Positions 35,655-45,211 of a stretch of DNA of 64,000 nt are shown here, in pieces. The stretch spans positions 1 to 64,000 of the forward strand of contig NZ_BFBP01000024.1 of NCBI RefSeq assembly GCF_003112695.1. The letters are read 5' to 3'. Under the pieces are notes generated by a model. The model worked only from the letters and a program-made list of their open reading frames with translations. It was not told the DNA's origin and did no database searches. This DNA is from Azospira sp. I13 (GTDB lineage Bacteria > Pseudomonadota > Gammaproteobacteria > Burkholderiales > Rhodocyclaceae). Each line of letters opens with the position of its first letter. Positions within the stretch are counted from its first letter, which is position 1. Both the position numbers and the translations under genes were made by a program.

Positions 35655-36419
35655 ATGAAAGTATTCGACCACTACGCCCGCTATTACGACCTGCTCTACC
35701 GCGACAAGGATTACCGCGGTGAAGCAGATTTCATCATTGAGCAGGTCCGGGCCCATGCTCCCGGGGCACGCAGCATCCTGGAACTGGGCTGCGGTACGGG
35801 CATCCATGCCCAGCTGATCGCCGAGGCCGGTTATGCCGTCCATGGCATCGACTTCAGCGAGGCCATGCTGGCGTCCGCCCAGGCACGGCGGGCCGGGCTG
35901 GCGCCCGAATTGCAGGGGCGTCTGGATTTTTCCCAGGGCGACGTGCGCGCTTTCCGGTCCGGCCGAACCTACGATGTGGTGATCTCCCTCTTCCACGTCT
36001 TCAGCTACCAGACTCGCAATGCCGATCTGCAGGCCGCTTTTGCCACTGCCGCCGAACATCTGGCGCCGGGGGGCGTACTGGTCTTCGATTACTGGTACGG
36101 CCCTGCGGTGCTCGCCCAGCGCCCCGAAACCCGGGTCAAGCGTCTGAGCGATGGAGACCTCTCCGTCCTGCGCATTGCCGAATCCAGCCTGGACGACATG
36201 GCCAGCACGGTGGACGTCAATTACGAAACCACCGTCAGTGTCGGCGAGACCCGGGAGGTGATCCGGGAAACCCACCGCATGCGTTATCTCTTCATCCCCG
36301 AGATCGAGCTGCTGGCGGCCCAATTCGGCTTCGAGCCGGTGGTGCACCAGGCCTGGATGGAACAGGGCAAGCCGTCCTCCGCCTCCTGGGGCGCTTTTTC
36401 GGTGCTGAGAAAGCGGTGA
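35655..36419 (+). CDS. Class I SAM-dependent methyltransferase
   Basis: 254 aa. VFDHYARYYDLLYRDKDYRG leads to the SAM motif SILELGCGTGIHAQLIAEAG (about 36-55), with VHGIDFSEAMLASAQARRAG as the acidic strand and YDVVISLFHVFSYQTRN as motif III. The C-terminal part has an inserted beta domain. It probably methylates a glycan sugar or a biosynthetic intermediate. It starts 4 bases after the aminotransferase stop. Confidence 0.8.
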   Translation: MKVFDHYARYYDLLYRDKDYRGEADFIIEQVRAHAPGARSILELGCGTGIHAQLIAEAGYAVHGIDFSEAMLASAQARRAGLAPELQGRLDFSQGDVRAFRSGRTYDVVISLFHVFSYQTRNADLQAAFATAAEHLAPGGVLVFDYWYGPAVLAQRPETRVKRLSDGDLSVLRIAESSLDDMASTVDVNYETTVSVGETREVIRETHRMRYLFIPEIELLAAQFGFEPVVHQAWMEQGKPSSASWGAFSVLRKR

Positions 36420-36427
36420 CGGCCGCC

Positions 36428-37630
36428 ATGAAAATCGGCGTTGTCCTGGAGCAGGAGCTGCACAGCGGCGGGGGCTTTCAGCAAGCCCTGAATGCCCTGG
36501 AGCAGCTGACGGCCATCGCGCCGCCCTGGCTGCAGATCGCCGTTTTCACCACGGCGCCGGCCAATGCCGGCCATGCGGCCCTTGCCGGCCGCGACCTCCA
36601 TGTGGTGCCCCGGGGGGCGGCGGAACGCCTGCGCTCAGCCGCCCTGGCCCGTACCCTGCCGGCGGCCCTGGACCAATGGTGTGCCCGGCATGACGTATTG
36701 ACCGCCCTGGAGCGCGCCATGGTGGCCGAGGGCGTGGATCTGGTCTATTTCCTCTCCCCTTCCGGCTACGCCCTGGCCCTGCGCCAGCTGCCCTACATCC
36801 TGACGGTCTGGGACCTCTGCCACCGGGATCATCCGGAATTTCCGGAAGTGCGGGCCCAGGGGGAATTTGCCCGACGCGAGGCCTTCTACCGGGAGGCCAT
36901 CAATCGGGCAGTGCTGACCCTGACGGATTCCGAGGAACTGAATCAGCGCATGGCCCAGTACTACGGTGCCGAGAGCGGCCGCCTGCTGGCCATGCCTTTC
37001 CAGCCGGCCGGCTTTGCCCGCGAGTCCGCCAGTGCCAGCACCAACAATCGGGTGCAGCGTTTGGGGCTGCCGGCGGATTATCTTTTCTATCCCGCCCAGT
37101 TCTGGCCCCACAAGAACCACGTCCGCATCCTTCAGGCCCTGGCCCTGCGCAAGGCCCAGGGTCAGTCCCATGCCGTAGTGTTCTGCGGCGGCGACAAGAA
37201 CAACAAGCCCTACATCCAGCGGCTGGCGACTGAACTGGGTGTGGCGGGGCAGGTATCCTTCATCGGTTTCGTCCCCGAGGCCGACATGCAGGCGCTCTAC
37301 CGCCACTGCCGAGCCCTGGTGATGCCGACCTATTTCGGCCCGACTAATCTGCCTCCCCTGGAGGCTTGGGCCCTGGGCAAGCCGGTGATTTATTCCGCCC
37401 ATCTGGCTGGCCAGGTGGGCGACGGCGCCCTGTGCGTCGATCCGGATTCGGCGGAAGAACTGGCCGCCGCCATAGCCACGGTGTATGACAATGCCGAGGC
37501 GACCCGGGCGCTTGCCGCACGGGGGCAGGCCCGCCTCGAATACCTGGGAACGCTGCGTCGGCAGGCTGAGGCGACGTTCCTGAAAAAACTCGAATCGTTC
37601 AACAACAGAAAATTGTGCTGGGGAAAGTAA
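36428..37630 (+). CDS. Glycosyltransferase family 4 (GT-B), probable mannosyltransferase
   Basis: 400 aa from ATG 36428; a GTG at 36416 is an alternative overlapping the preceding stop. [20 protein letters not shown] starts a GT-B N-domain; the C-domain has [40 protein letters not shown] and [19 protein letters not shown], the donor-binding loop with the E-x7-E-like region. Donor is unknown, but GDP-mannose supply makes mannose likely. It overlaps the gmd start by one base. Confidence 0.8.
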   Translation: MKIGVVLEQELHSGGGFQQALNALEQLTAIAPPWLQIAVFTTAPANAGHAALAGRDLHVVPRGAAERLRSAALARTLPAALDQWCARHDVLTALERAMVAEGVDLVYFLSPSGYALALRQLPYILTVWDLCHRDHPEFPEVRAQGEFARREAFYREAINRAVLTLTDSEELNQRMAQYYGAESGRLLAMPFQPAGFARESASASTNNRVQRLGLPADYLFYPAQFWPHKNHVRILQALALRKAQGQSHAVVFCGGDKNNKPYIQRLATELGVAGQVSFIGFVPEADMQALYRHCRALVMPTYFGPTNLPPLEAWALGKPVIYSAHLAGQVGDGALCVDPDSAEELAAAIATVYDNAEATRALAARGQARLEYLGTLRRQAEATFLKKLESFNNRKLCWGK

Positions 37631-38751
37631 TGTCGAAAAAAGCCCTGATCACCGGTATCACCGGACAAGATGGTTCCTACCTCGCCGAGTTCCTGCTCGC
37701 CAAGGGCTACGAGGTGCATGGCATCAAGCGCCGCGCCTCCCTCTTCAATACCCAGCGGGTGGATCACATCTACCAGGACCCCCATGTGGAGAACGCCCGC
37801 TTCCGCCTGCATTACGGCGACCTGACGGATTCCTCTAACCTCACCCGCATCCTGCAGGAAGTGCAGCCGGACGAGGTGTATAACCTGGGCGCCCAGTCCC
37901 ACGTGGCGGTGAGCTTCGAGTCCCCCGAATACACGGCGGACGTGGATGCCATGGGCACCCTGCGCCTCCTGGAGGCCATCCGCTTCCTCGGCCTGGAAAA
38001 GAAGACCCGTTTCTACCAGGCCTCCACCTCCGAACTCTACGGCCTGGTGCAGGAAACGCCCCAGAAGGAAACGACCCCCTTCTATCCCCGCAGCCCCTAC
38101 GCTGTGGCCAAGCTTTACGCTTACTGGATCACCGTCAACTATCGCGAGGCCTACGGTCTCTACGCCTGCAACGGTATCCTCTTCAACCATGAGAGCCCCC
38201 GCCGTGGCGAGACTTTCGTCACCCGCAAGATCACCCGGGGCATGGCCAACATCGCCCAGGGCCTGGAAAGCTGCCTCTACATGGGCAACATTGACTCCCT
38301 GCGGGACTGGGGCCATGCCAAGGACTACGTGCGCATGCAGTGGATGATGCTGCAGCAGGATCAGCCGGAGGACTTCGTCATCGCCACCGGCGTGCAGTAC
38401 AGCGTGCGCCAGTTCATCCTCTGGTCGGCCCAGGAACTGGGCATCACCCTGCGCTTCGAGGGTCAGGGGGTGGAAGAGCGGGGCATCGTCGAGGCCGTGG
38501 CCGGCGACAAGGCCCCGGCCGTCAAGGTGGGCGACGTGCTGGTGCGGGTGGATCCGCGCTACTTCCGCCCCGCCGAAGTGGAAACCCTGTTGGGGGATCC
38601 GTCCAAGGCCAAGAACAAGCTCGGCTGGGTGCCGGAAATCACCGTCCAGGAAATGTGCGCCGAAATGGTGGCTGCCGATCTCAAGGCCGCCCAGCGCCAT
38701 GCCCTGCTCAAGGCCCACGGCCACGAAGTGCCGGTTTCCATCGAGGGCTGA
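37630..38751 (+). CDS. gmd: GDP-mannose 4,6-dehydratase
   Basis: 373 aa from ATG 37630, overlapping the upstream TAA by one base. [20 protein letters not shown] is the NADP-binding start; [20 protein letters not shown] and [20 protein letters not shown] (Tyr near 157, Lys near 161) match the family, along with [20 protein letters not shown]. It makes GDP-4-keto-6-deoxymannose, the branch point to GDP-fucose (Fcl) and GDP-perosamine (PerA-like). Confidence 0.97.
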   Translation: MSKKALITGITGQDGSYLAEFLLAKGYEVHGIKRRASLFNTQRVDHIYQDPHVENARFRLHYGDLTDSSNLTRILQEVQPDEVYNLGAQSHVAVSFESPEYTADVDAMGTLRLLEAIRFLGLEKKTRFYQASTSELYGLVQETPQKETTPFYPRSPYAVAKLYAYWITVNYREAYGLYACNGILFNHESPRRGETFVTRKITRGMANIAQGLESCLYMGNIDSLRDWGHAKDYVRMQWMMLQQDQPEDFVIATGVQYSVRQFILWSAQELGITLRFEGQGVEERGIVEAVAGDKAPAVKVGDVLVRVDPRYFRPAEVETLLGDPSKAKNKLGWVPEITVQEMCAEMVAADLKAAQRHALLKAHGHEVPVSIEG

Positions 38752-38754
38752 GCC

Positions 38755-39723
38755 TTGGTACACGCGACTCCCGACGCCCGGATCTTCGTTGCCGGCCATC
38801 GCGGCATGGTGGGTTCCGCCATCGTCCGCCGGCTCGAAGCCCTGGGCTGCCGCAACATCCTGACCCGCAGCCGCAGCGAACTGGACCTGCTCGACCAGGC
38901 CGCCGTGCGGGACTTCTTCGCCCGGGAAAAGATCGACCAGGTGTATCTGGCCGCCGCCAAGGTGGGGGGCATCCACGCCAACAACACCTATCCGGCCGAG
39001 TTCATCTACGAAAACCTGATGGTCGAGGCCAACATCATTCACAGCGCCCACCTCAGCGGCGTGCAGAAGCTGCTGTTTCTCGGCTCCTCCTGCATCTACC
39101 CGCGGGATGCGGCCCAGCCCATGACCGAAGGCGCCCTGCTCACCGGCCCCCTGGAACCCACCAACGAGCCCTACGCCATCGCCAAAATTGCCGGTATCAA
39201 GCTCTGCGAAAGCTATAACCGGCAATACGGCCGGGATTACCGCAGCGTCATGCCCACCAATCTCTACGGTCCCGGCGACAACTACCACCCGGAAAACAGC
39301 CACGTCATTCCCGCCCTGATCCGCCGCTTCCACGAAGCCAAGGTACGGGGCGGCCAGGAGGTCGTGGTCTGGGGCACGGGTACCCCGCGCCGGGAGTTCC
39401 TCTACGTGGATGACATGGCGGCGGCTTCCGTGCATGTCATGGATCTGGAGCCAGAGGTCTGGCAGGCCCAGGTGCAGCCCATGTGCTCCCACCTCAACGT
39501 CGGCAGTGCCGTGGATCACACCATCCGCGAGGTGGCCGAACTGGTCTCCCGGGTGGTGGGTTTTCCCGGCGCCCTCGTTTTTGACACCAGCAAGCCCGAC
39601 GGTACGCCGCGCAAATGGATGTGCAGCGACAAGCTCCAGGCCCTGGGCTGGCAGCCCAAGGTGGGTCTGGAGGACGGCTTGCGTCAGGCCTACGGGGAAT
39701 TCCTCGGCCGTCACGGCGCTTGA
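38755..39723 (+). CDS. fcl: GDP-L-fucose synthase
   Basis: 322 aa starting at TTG 38755. [20 protein letters not shown] is the NADP-binding loop; [20 protein letters not shown] and [20 protein letters not shown] (catalytic Tyr and Lys) follow. It epimerises C3/C5 and reduces C4 of the Gmd product to GDP-L-fucose. It lies four bases after gmd, an arrangement common to many O-antigen and capsule loci. Confidence 0.95.
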   Translation: MVHATPDARIFVAGHRGMVGSAIVRRLEALGCRNILTRSRSELDLLDQAAVRDFFAREKIDQVYLAAAKVGGIHANNTYPAEFIYENLMVEANIIHSAHLSGVQKLLFLGSSCIYPRDAAQPMTEGALLTGPLEPTNEPYAIAKIAGIKLCESYNRQYGRDYRSVMPTNLYGPGDNYHPENSHVIPALIRRFHEAKVRGGQEVVVWGTGTPRREFLYVDDMAAASVHVMDLEPEVWQAQVQPMCSHLNVGSAVDHTIREVAELVSRVVGFPGALVFDTSKPDGTPRKWMCSDKLQALGWQPKVGLEDGLRQAYGEFLGRHGA

Positions 39724-39725
39724 GC

Positions 39726-40538
39726 GTGACCAGCAACGGAGCGGCTGCGGGCTTGGCAAGCCATGACTTGACGGGGGCGGACCAGAATCTGCCGCTGGTG
39801 AGCATCATCACCAGTGTCCTCAACGGTGCCGCCACCCTGGAAAAGGCCCTGGCCAGCGTTGCCGCCCAGACTTACCCCCGCATCGAATATCTGGTCATCG
39901 ATGCCGCCTCCACCGATGGCACGCCGGAAATCCTGGCCCGCCATGGCGACCAGCTGGCCTACTGGGTGAGCGAGCCCGATGCCGGCATCTACGACGCCTG
40001 GAACAAGGGCCTGCGCCAGGCCCGTGGCCAGTGGGTGATGTTTCTCGGTGCCGACGACCAGTTGCCGCCGGATGCGGTGGCCGCCCTGGTGGCTGCCGCC
40101 CAGGCACGGGGGGAAGGTTTGGATTTCGTCATGGGCCAGGTGGCGCTCTATCGCGGTGCCACTCATTTGCGCACCATCGGCCGGCCCTGGGACTGGCGCC
40201 TCTTCCGCAAATACATGAGCATTGCCCACACCGGCGGTCTCCACGCCATGGCCTATTTCCAGCGCCACGGACTGTTCGACCCGAGCTACCGCATTGCCGG
40301 CGACTACGAGCTGCTGTTGCGGGCCGGCCCCGGCCTCCGCACCCTGTTCGTGCCGGTAGTGGTGGCCGAGATGCAGGTGGGCGGCGCCAGCAACCGCAGC
40401 ACGGCGGTGTTCCATGAATGGCAGCGGGCCAAGGACCTTCACGGTGTCCAGCCCGCCTGGCTGAACGCCTGGGATGCCCGCTGGGCCATGATCAAGTGGC
40501 GGCTCAAGCGCTGGCTCAATCTTGGTGGAGGAGCGTGA
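39726..40538 (+). CDS. GT2 family glycosyltransferase (GDP-sugar user likely)
   Basis: 270 aa from GTG 39726, 2 bases after the fcl stop; the longer frame lies inside fcl. VSIITSVLNGAATLEKALAS, IEYLVIDAASTDGTPEILAR and WVMFLGADDQLPPDAVAALV (metal-binding ADD) mark the GT-A fold, and GDYELLLRAGPGLRTLFVPV the C-terminal acceptor part. Its position next to gmd-fcl suggests a fucose or perosamine donor but this is not shown. Confidence 0.8.
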   Translation: MTSNGAAAGLASHDLTGADQNLPLVSIITSVLNGAATLEKALASVAAQTYPRIEYLVIDAASTDGTPEILARHGDQLAYWVSEPDAGIYDAWNKGLRQARGQWVMFLGADDQLPPDAVAALVAAAQARGEGLDFVMGQVALYRGATHLRTIGRPWDWRLFRKYMSIAHTGGLHAMAYFQRHGLFDPSYRIAGDYELLLRAGPGLRTLFVPVVVAEMQVGGASNRSTAVFHEWQRAKDLHGVQPAWLNAWDARWAMIKWRLKRWLNLGGGA

Positions 40539-40540
40539 GC

Positions 40541-41137
40541 ATGCCCGGACTGTGGCGCCGTTACGGATTTTTCGGCTTCTGCCGCCTGTTGCTGGACAAG
40601 CTGCATACCCTGCTGTGCTTTCCCGGCGCCCGTCTGGTGCGGCGCCCGGCCTATGTGCGGGGCAAGCGGGGCATCCGCTGGGGCGCCGGTTTCACCACCG
40701 GCGTCGGTGTGCGCCTGGACGTCTTTGCCGAGGACGAGGCGCCCCGCCTGACCTTCGGCAACAACGTGCAGCTCAATGATTACGTGCATATCGGCGCCGT
40801 GGAGAAAGTCAGCATTGGTGACGACGTGCTGATTGCCAGCCGGGTCTTCATCAGCGACCACAACCATGGCGACTACCAGCAGCCCGACCCGGCCAGCGTG
40901 CCCGGCGTGGCGCCCCAGGCCCGGCCCCTGGCGGCCCGGCCGGTGGTTATTGGCGACCGGGTGTGGATTGGTGAACAGGTGTGCATTCTCGCCGGCGTGA
41001 CCATCGGCCCGGGGGCCGTGGTAGGCGCCGGTTCCGTGGTCACCCGGGATGTGCCGGCCGGCAGCGTGGTGGCAGGCAATCCGGCCCGGGTGTTGCGCGT
41101 CTTCGATGAGGGCGCCCAGAAGTGGAGCAAGGTTTGA
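40541..41137 (+). CDS. Hexapeptide acyltransferase (WcaF/maltose-acetyltransferase type)
   Basis: 198 aa from ATG 40541, 2 bases after the previous stop. The left-handed beta-helix has VHIGAVEKVSIGDDVLIASR, VFISDHNHGDYQQPDPASVP (catalytic His loop) and VVIGDRVWIGEQVCILAGVT. A hydrophobic N-terminal segment (YGFFGFCRLLLDKLHTLLCF) may attach it to the membrane. It probably O-acetylates the glycan. Confidence 0.8.
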   Translation: MPGLWRRYGFFGFCRLLLDKLHTLLCFPGARLVRRPAYVRGKRGIRWGAGFTTGVGVRLDVFAEDEAPRLTFGNNVQLNDYVHIGAVEKVSIGDDVLIASRVFISDHNHGDYQQPDPASVPGVAPQARPLAARPVVIGDRVWIGEQVCILAGVTIGPGAVVGAGSVVTRDVPAGSVVAGNPARVLRVFDEGAQKWSKV

Positions 41138-42240
41138 CCAAGCGTCTGATCATTTCTGCCGTCAACTTCATCGAAGGCGGCCCGCTGACGGCGCTGCGGG
41201 AATGCCTCACGGCCACCCGCAGCCTCGGCCCCGAGTGGGAGGTGGTGGCCCTGGTCCATGACCGCCAGCTGTTCGACCATCCCTGGGTGACTTTCCGGGA
41301 ATTTCCCAAGGCCAAGACCTCCTGGCTGCAACGCCTGTATCACGAGTATTGGCTTTTCCAGCGCATCGCCGAGGAATACCGGCCGGAGGTGTGGCTGTCC
41401 CTCCACGACACGTCCCCCCGGGTGCGGGTGCCCCGGCAGGTGGTGTATTGCCACAATCCCTCGCCCTTCTACCGCAGCGGCTGGAAAGATCTGCGCTGGG
41501 ATCCGCGCTTCTTCCTGTTCACCCTCTTTTACCGCTACCTCTACGGCATCAACATCCACGCCAACGACCTGGTGGTGGTGCAGCAGGACTGGCTGCGCCA
41601 GGCCTTCCGTCGTATGTATGGCGTGCAGTCGGTGGCCGTGGCCCATCCGGTAGGCGCGACCGCACCCGCGCCGGTGGATGCCGCAGCGGCGGTGCAGCCC
41701 GGAGTCTTCCTCTACCCGGCCCTGCCGCGCACCTTCAAGAACTTCGAAGTGCTGTGCGAAGCTGCCGAGCTGTTGCAGCGCAAGCGGGGCGGCGGCTTCG
41801 AAGTGCGCCTGACCCTTTCCGGCAGCGAGTCGGGCTATGCCGCCCAGCTGTATCGGCGCTACGGCCAGTGTCCGGCCCTGCGTTTCATCGGCCGCCAGAA
41901 TGCGGAGCAGATGCGCCGCCAGTACGGTGAGGCGGCCGCGGTGGTCTTCCCCTCCAAGCTGGAGACCTGGGGCCTGCCCATTTCCGAAACCAAGCTGTGG
42001 AACAAGCCCCTGTTGGCCGCCGACCTGCCCTACGCCCATGAGGCGGTGGGGGCTTACGACAAGGTGGCCTTTTTCCCGCCGGACGATGCCCAGGCGCTGG
42101 CCGTCCTCATGGAAAGCGTCCTGGATGGTCATTACAGTCCGCCTCACCATCCGGCGGCAGCCGTGGCCCAGCCCTTCGCTGCAGACTGGGCGGCCTTGCT
42201 GCAACTGGTGATCGGCGCCGGGCCGGAGGCCCAGCGATGA
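41134..42240 (+). CDS. Glycosyltransferase family 4-like protein (GT-B)
   Basis: 368 aa from TTG 41134, which overlaps the preceding TGA (TTGA); a GTG at 41122 is the longer alternative, so the start is uncertain. The N-domain has LIISAVNFIEGGPLTALREC. The C-domain has FLYPALPRTFKNFEVLCEAA, LRFIGRQNAEQMRRQYGEAA and VVFPSKLETWGLPISETKLW, the sugar-nucleotide-binding region with the conserved Glu. Donor is unknown. Confidence 0.8.
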   Translation: MTKRLIISAVNFIEGGPLTALRECLTATRSLGPEWEVVALVHDRQLFDHPWVTFREFPKAKTSWLQRLYHEYWLFQRIAEEYRPEVWLSLHDTSPRVRVPRQVVYCHNPSPFYRSGWKDLRWDPRFFLFTLFYRYLYGINIHANDLVVVQQDWLRQAFRRMYGVQSVAVAHPVGATAPAPVDAAAAVQPGVFLYPALPRTFKNFEVLCEAAELLQRKRGGGFEVRLTLSGSESGYAAQLYRRYGQCPALRFIGRQNAEQMRRQYGEAAAVVFPSKLETWGLPISETKLWNKPLLAADLPYAHEAVGAYDKVAFFPPDDAQALAVLMESVLDGHYSPPHHPAAAVAQPFAADWAALLQLVIGAGPEAQR

Positions 42241-43169
42241 GCCTGCCCCTGGTGCGGGTGCTCCTGGCGACCTACAACGGCCTGGGCTGGTTGCCTGAGC
42301 AGGTGGACAGCATCCTGGCCCAGGAAGGGGTGCAGGTGCAGCTCTTCGTTTCCGACGATGCCTCCAGCGACGGCACGCCGGACTGGCTGCGCCAACGGGC
42401 TGCCACGGAGGCCCACATCTCCCTGTTACCCCCGGCGGCAGGCCGTTTCGGCGCCGCGGCGGGCAATTTCTTCCGTCTCCTCGCCGAAGTGCCCCTGGAG
42501 GGGGAGGCCTATGTGGCCTTCGCCGACCAGGACGACCTTTGGTTCCCCGACAAGCTGGCCCGGGCGGTGGCCCGCCTGGCCCAGGGGGATGTGGCGGCGG
42601 TGTCGAGCAACGTCCAGGCCTTCTGGCCCGACGGCCGCAGCCTGCTGGTGGACAAGGCCCAGCCCCAGCAGGCCTTCGACTTCCTCTTCGAAGCCGCTGG
42701 CCCCGGCTGTACCTATGTCATGACCCCGGGCCTGGCCCGGGCGGCTCGGGATGATCTGGCCCGCCTGCCGGATGATGGCCGGCCGGCCCATCACGACTGG
42801 TATTGCTACGCCCTGTGCCGGGCCAGGGGCGAGTCCTGGTTCATCGATCCGCGTCCCTCCATGGCCTACCGCCAGCACGGGGGGAACGAAGTGGGCGTCA
42901 ATAGCGGCCTGGGAGCCGCCCAGGGGCGCCATCGCAAGATCGCTTCCGGCTGGTATCGCCGCGAAGTGCTCGGCATGGTGGAACTGGCCCGGCGCCAAGG
43001 GCAGCCCGACGCGGCGCTGGCGCAACTGGCCAGCCGCCTGCAGCGCGGCAGCCTGGCCGACCGCATTGCCCTCGCCGCCCAGGTGGGCCAGTTCCGCCGC
43101 CGCGGGCGGGATCGACTGGTGTTGGCCGCCTATTTTATCAGCGGGCTTTTCTGGGGTGGCCGGGCCTGA
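42237..43169 (+). CDS. GT2 family glycosyltransferase, rhamnosyltransferase-like
   Basis: 310 aa. VRVLLATYNGLGWLPEQVDS, VQLFVSDDASSDGTPDWLRQ, and YVAFADQDDLWFPDKLARAV (metal-binding DQDD) are typical of the rhamnosyltransferase-type GT2 group. It overlaps the preceding gene by 4 bases. It is the last transferase before the initiating enzyme; a 100-base gap with no clear terminator separates it from the next gene. Confidence 0.82.
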   Translation: MSLPLVRVLLATYNGLGWLPEQVDSILAQEGVQVQLFVSDDASSDGTPDWLRQRAATEAHISLLPPAAGRFGAAAGNFFRLLAEVPLEGEAYVAFADQDDLWFPDKLARAVARLAQGDVAAVSSNVQAFWPDGRSLLVDKAQPQQAFDFLFEAAGPGCTYVMTPGLARAARDDLARLPDDGRPAHHDWYCYALCRARGESWFIDPRPSMAYRQHGGNEVGVNSGLGAAQGRHRKIASGWYRREVLGMVELARRQGQPDAALAQLASRLQRGSLADRIALAAQVGQFRRRGRDRLVLAAYFISGLFWGGRA

Positions 43170-43269
43170 GTTCGCTGCCCTGGCCCGCCGGCATCGCCGC
43201 GGATTCGGGTTGTGGGAACAATCCAGATAGAATGTCCGTCTTCCCCGCCTTTCTTGCTGCCCGCTGCCC

Positions 43270-44382
43270 ATGATCGTATTGCTGACGGCCTTTCTGACCA
43301 GTCTCATCGTTACCGCCCTGGTCATCCGTTACGACCACCTGCACGCCCGCTATTCGGCGGACCACGATCTGCAGGGCGTGCAGAAATTTCATGCCGCGCC
43401 GGTCCCTCGCATCGGCGGCCTGGGGGTCTTCCTGGCCCTGGTGGCGGCGGGCATCTGGCTCTTCCTGGTACGCCCCGATGTCGGCCGGCTGTTCCTGCTG
43501 CTGCTGGTGGCCTCGCTACCGGCCTTCCTCGGCGGCATCATCGAAGACCTGACCAAGCGCGTCGGTGTGCTGGCCCGCCTGGGGCTGACCATGGGAGCCT
43601 CCCTGCTGGGCTTCTGGCTCCTCAACGCCACCCTGTCCCGGGTGGATATCCCCCTGGTGGATGATCTGCTGCGCTATGGCGTCGTCGCCCTGGTGTTCAC
43701 TGCCGTGGCCGTGGGTGGGGTGGCCAACGCCATCAACATCATCGACGGCTTCAACGGCCTGGCGGGCATGGTGTCCATCATGATCCTCGGCGCCCTGGGC
43801 TACGTCTGCTACGTCCTCGGCGACCATCTGCTGTGGAATGTCTGCCTCGCCAGCATCGGCGGCATCTTCGGCTTCTTCGTCTGGAACTACCCCCGGGGTC
43901 TCATTTTTCTGGGGGATGGCGGCGCCTATCTGGTGGGCTTCCTGATCGGCGAAGTGTCCGTCCTGCTGGTGGCCCGGCACCCGGAAGTTTCCCCCTGGTT
44001 CCCCATGCTGCTGGTCATCTACCCGGTGTTCGAGACCCTCTTCTCGGTCTATCGCCGCAAGTTCATCCAGGGCGCCAGCCCCGGCATGCCGGACGCCCTG
44101 CACATGCACACCCTGATCTACAAGCGCCTGGTGCGCTGGGTGCTGGGCGGCGTGGCAGCCCGCGATCTGTCGGCGCGCAACTCCATGACCTCCCCCTATC
44201 TCTGGCTGCTGTGCTCCCTGTCGGTGATTCCCGCCCTGCTGTTCTGGCGCTCCACCCCCCTGCTGATGCTGTGCACCCTGGGCTTTGCCGCCCTCTACGT
44301 CTGGCTCTACCGGCGCATCGTCACTTTCCGCAGCCCCCGTATGCTGGTGCGTCGCCAGGGCCGCAATGAGGACGGGACATGA
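43270..44382 (+). CDS. WecA/MraY-like polyprenyl-phosphate glycosyl-1-phosphate transferase
   Basis: 370 aa with about ten predicted membrane segments. Conserved cytoplasmic motifs are visible: ANAINIIDGFNGLAGMVSIM (about 155-175), IFLGDGGAYLVGFLIGEVSV (about 212-231) and a basic loop HMHTLIYKRLVRWV. It would transfer a sugar-1-phosphate to undecaprenyl phosphate and start glycan assembly at the inner membrane. That fits a glycan locus with a PglK-like flippase. The stop overlaps apaH by 4 bases. Confidence 0.88.
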   Translation: MIVLLTAFLTSLIVTALVIRYDHLHARYSADHDLQGVQKFHAAPVPRIGGLGVFLALVAAGIWLFLVRPDVGRLFLLLLVASLPAFLGGIIEDLTKRVGVLARLGLTMGASLLGFWLLNATLSRVDIPLVDDLLRYGVVALVFTAVAVGGVANAINIIDGFNGLAGMVSIMILGALGYVCYVLGDHLLWNVCLASIGGIFGFFVWNYPRGLIFLGDGGAYLVGFLIGEVSVLLVARHPEVSPWFPMLLVIYPVFETLFSVYRRKFIQGASPGMPDALHMHTLIYKRLVRWVLGGVAARDLSARNSMTSPYLWLLCSLSVIPALLFWRSTPLLMLCTLGFAALYVWLYRRIVTFRSPRMLVRRQGRNEDGT

Positions 44383-45209
44383 GTACCTACGCCGTCGGCG
44401 ACATCCAGGGCTGCTACCGCTCCTTCCGCAACCTGCTGGAGCGCTGCCGTTTCGATCCGGCCCACGACCGGCTCTGGCTGGTGGGGGATCTGGTTAATCG
44501 CGGCCCCCGCTCCCTGGATACCCTGCGCTTTGTGCAGGAGCTGGGAGATCGGGCGGTGACGGTGCTGGGCAACCATGACCTTTCCCTGCTCATGGCCGCG
44601 GAAGGCTTTGGCAAGCGTCATCGCAGCGACACCATCGACGACATTCTTGCCGCGCCGGACCGGGATTCCCTGCTGCACTGGCTGCGCCACCAGCCCCTGA
44701 TGCATGTGGAGGGGGAGCACGCTATGGTCCATGCCGGGCTGCTGCCCCAATGGACGGTGCCCCGGGCACGGGAATTGGCCCGGGAAGTGGAGTCCGCCCT
44801 GCAAGCCGACAACTACCGAGAATTCCTCGGCCACATGTGGGGCAGTGAGCCCGCCGCCTGGGACGACAGCCTGACTGGCTGGCCCCGCCTGCGGGCCATC
44901 GTCAATGCCATGACCCGGATGCGCTTCTGCACCGCCGCCGGGGTCATGGAGTTCCAGGCCAAGGGCGAGCTGGAGCAGGCCCCGGCAGGCTACCTGCCCT
45001 GGTTCGAAGTGCCCGGCCGGCAAAGCGCCGACCAGGTGCTGGTCACCGGCCACTGGTCGGCCCTCGGCCTGCGCATCGAAGCCAATCTGCTGGCCCTGGA
45101 TTCCGGCTGCCTGTGGGGCGGCAAGCTGTCCGCCATGCGCCTGGAGGACCACTGCCTGTTCCAGGTGGATTGCGCCTCCGGCGAAGCCGTGCCGCTGATG
45201 AAGGAATGA
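44379..45209 (+). CDS. apaH: Symmetrical diadenosine tetraphosphatase
   Basis: 276 aa of the metallophosphatase family: YAVGDIQGCYRSFRNLLERC at the N-terminus, LVGDLVNRGPRSLDTLRFV, and VTVLGNHDLSLL provide the metal ligands, with MVHAGLLPQWT as a later motif. It hydrolyses Ap4A to two ADP and also decaps Np4-RNAs in other bacteria. It overlaps the transferase by 4 bases; its role in the glycan locus is probably only by chromosomal position. Confidence 0.95.
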   Translation: MSTYAVGDIQGCYRSFRNLLERCRFDPAHDRLWLVGDLVNRGPRSLDTLRFVQELGDRAVTVLGNHDLSLLMAAEGFGKRHRSDTIDDILAAPDRDSLLHWLRHQPLMHVEGEHAMVHAGLLPQWTVPRARELAREVESALQADNYREFLGHMWGSEPAAWDDSLTGWPRLRAIVNAMTRMRFCTAAGVMEFQAKGELEQAPAGYLPWFEVPGRQSADQVLVTGHWSALGLRIEANLLALDSGCLWGGKLSAMRLEDHCLFQVDCASGEAVPLMKE

Positions 45210-45211
45210 GC

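Noticed and set aside
37390-39759. Long minus-strand frame opposite gmd and fcl
   Set aside because: Shadow frame opposite two secure SDR genes.
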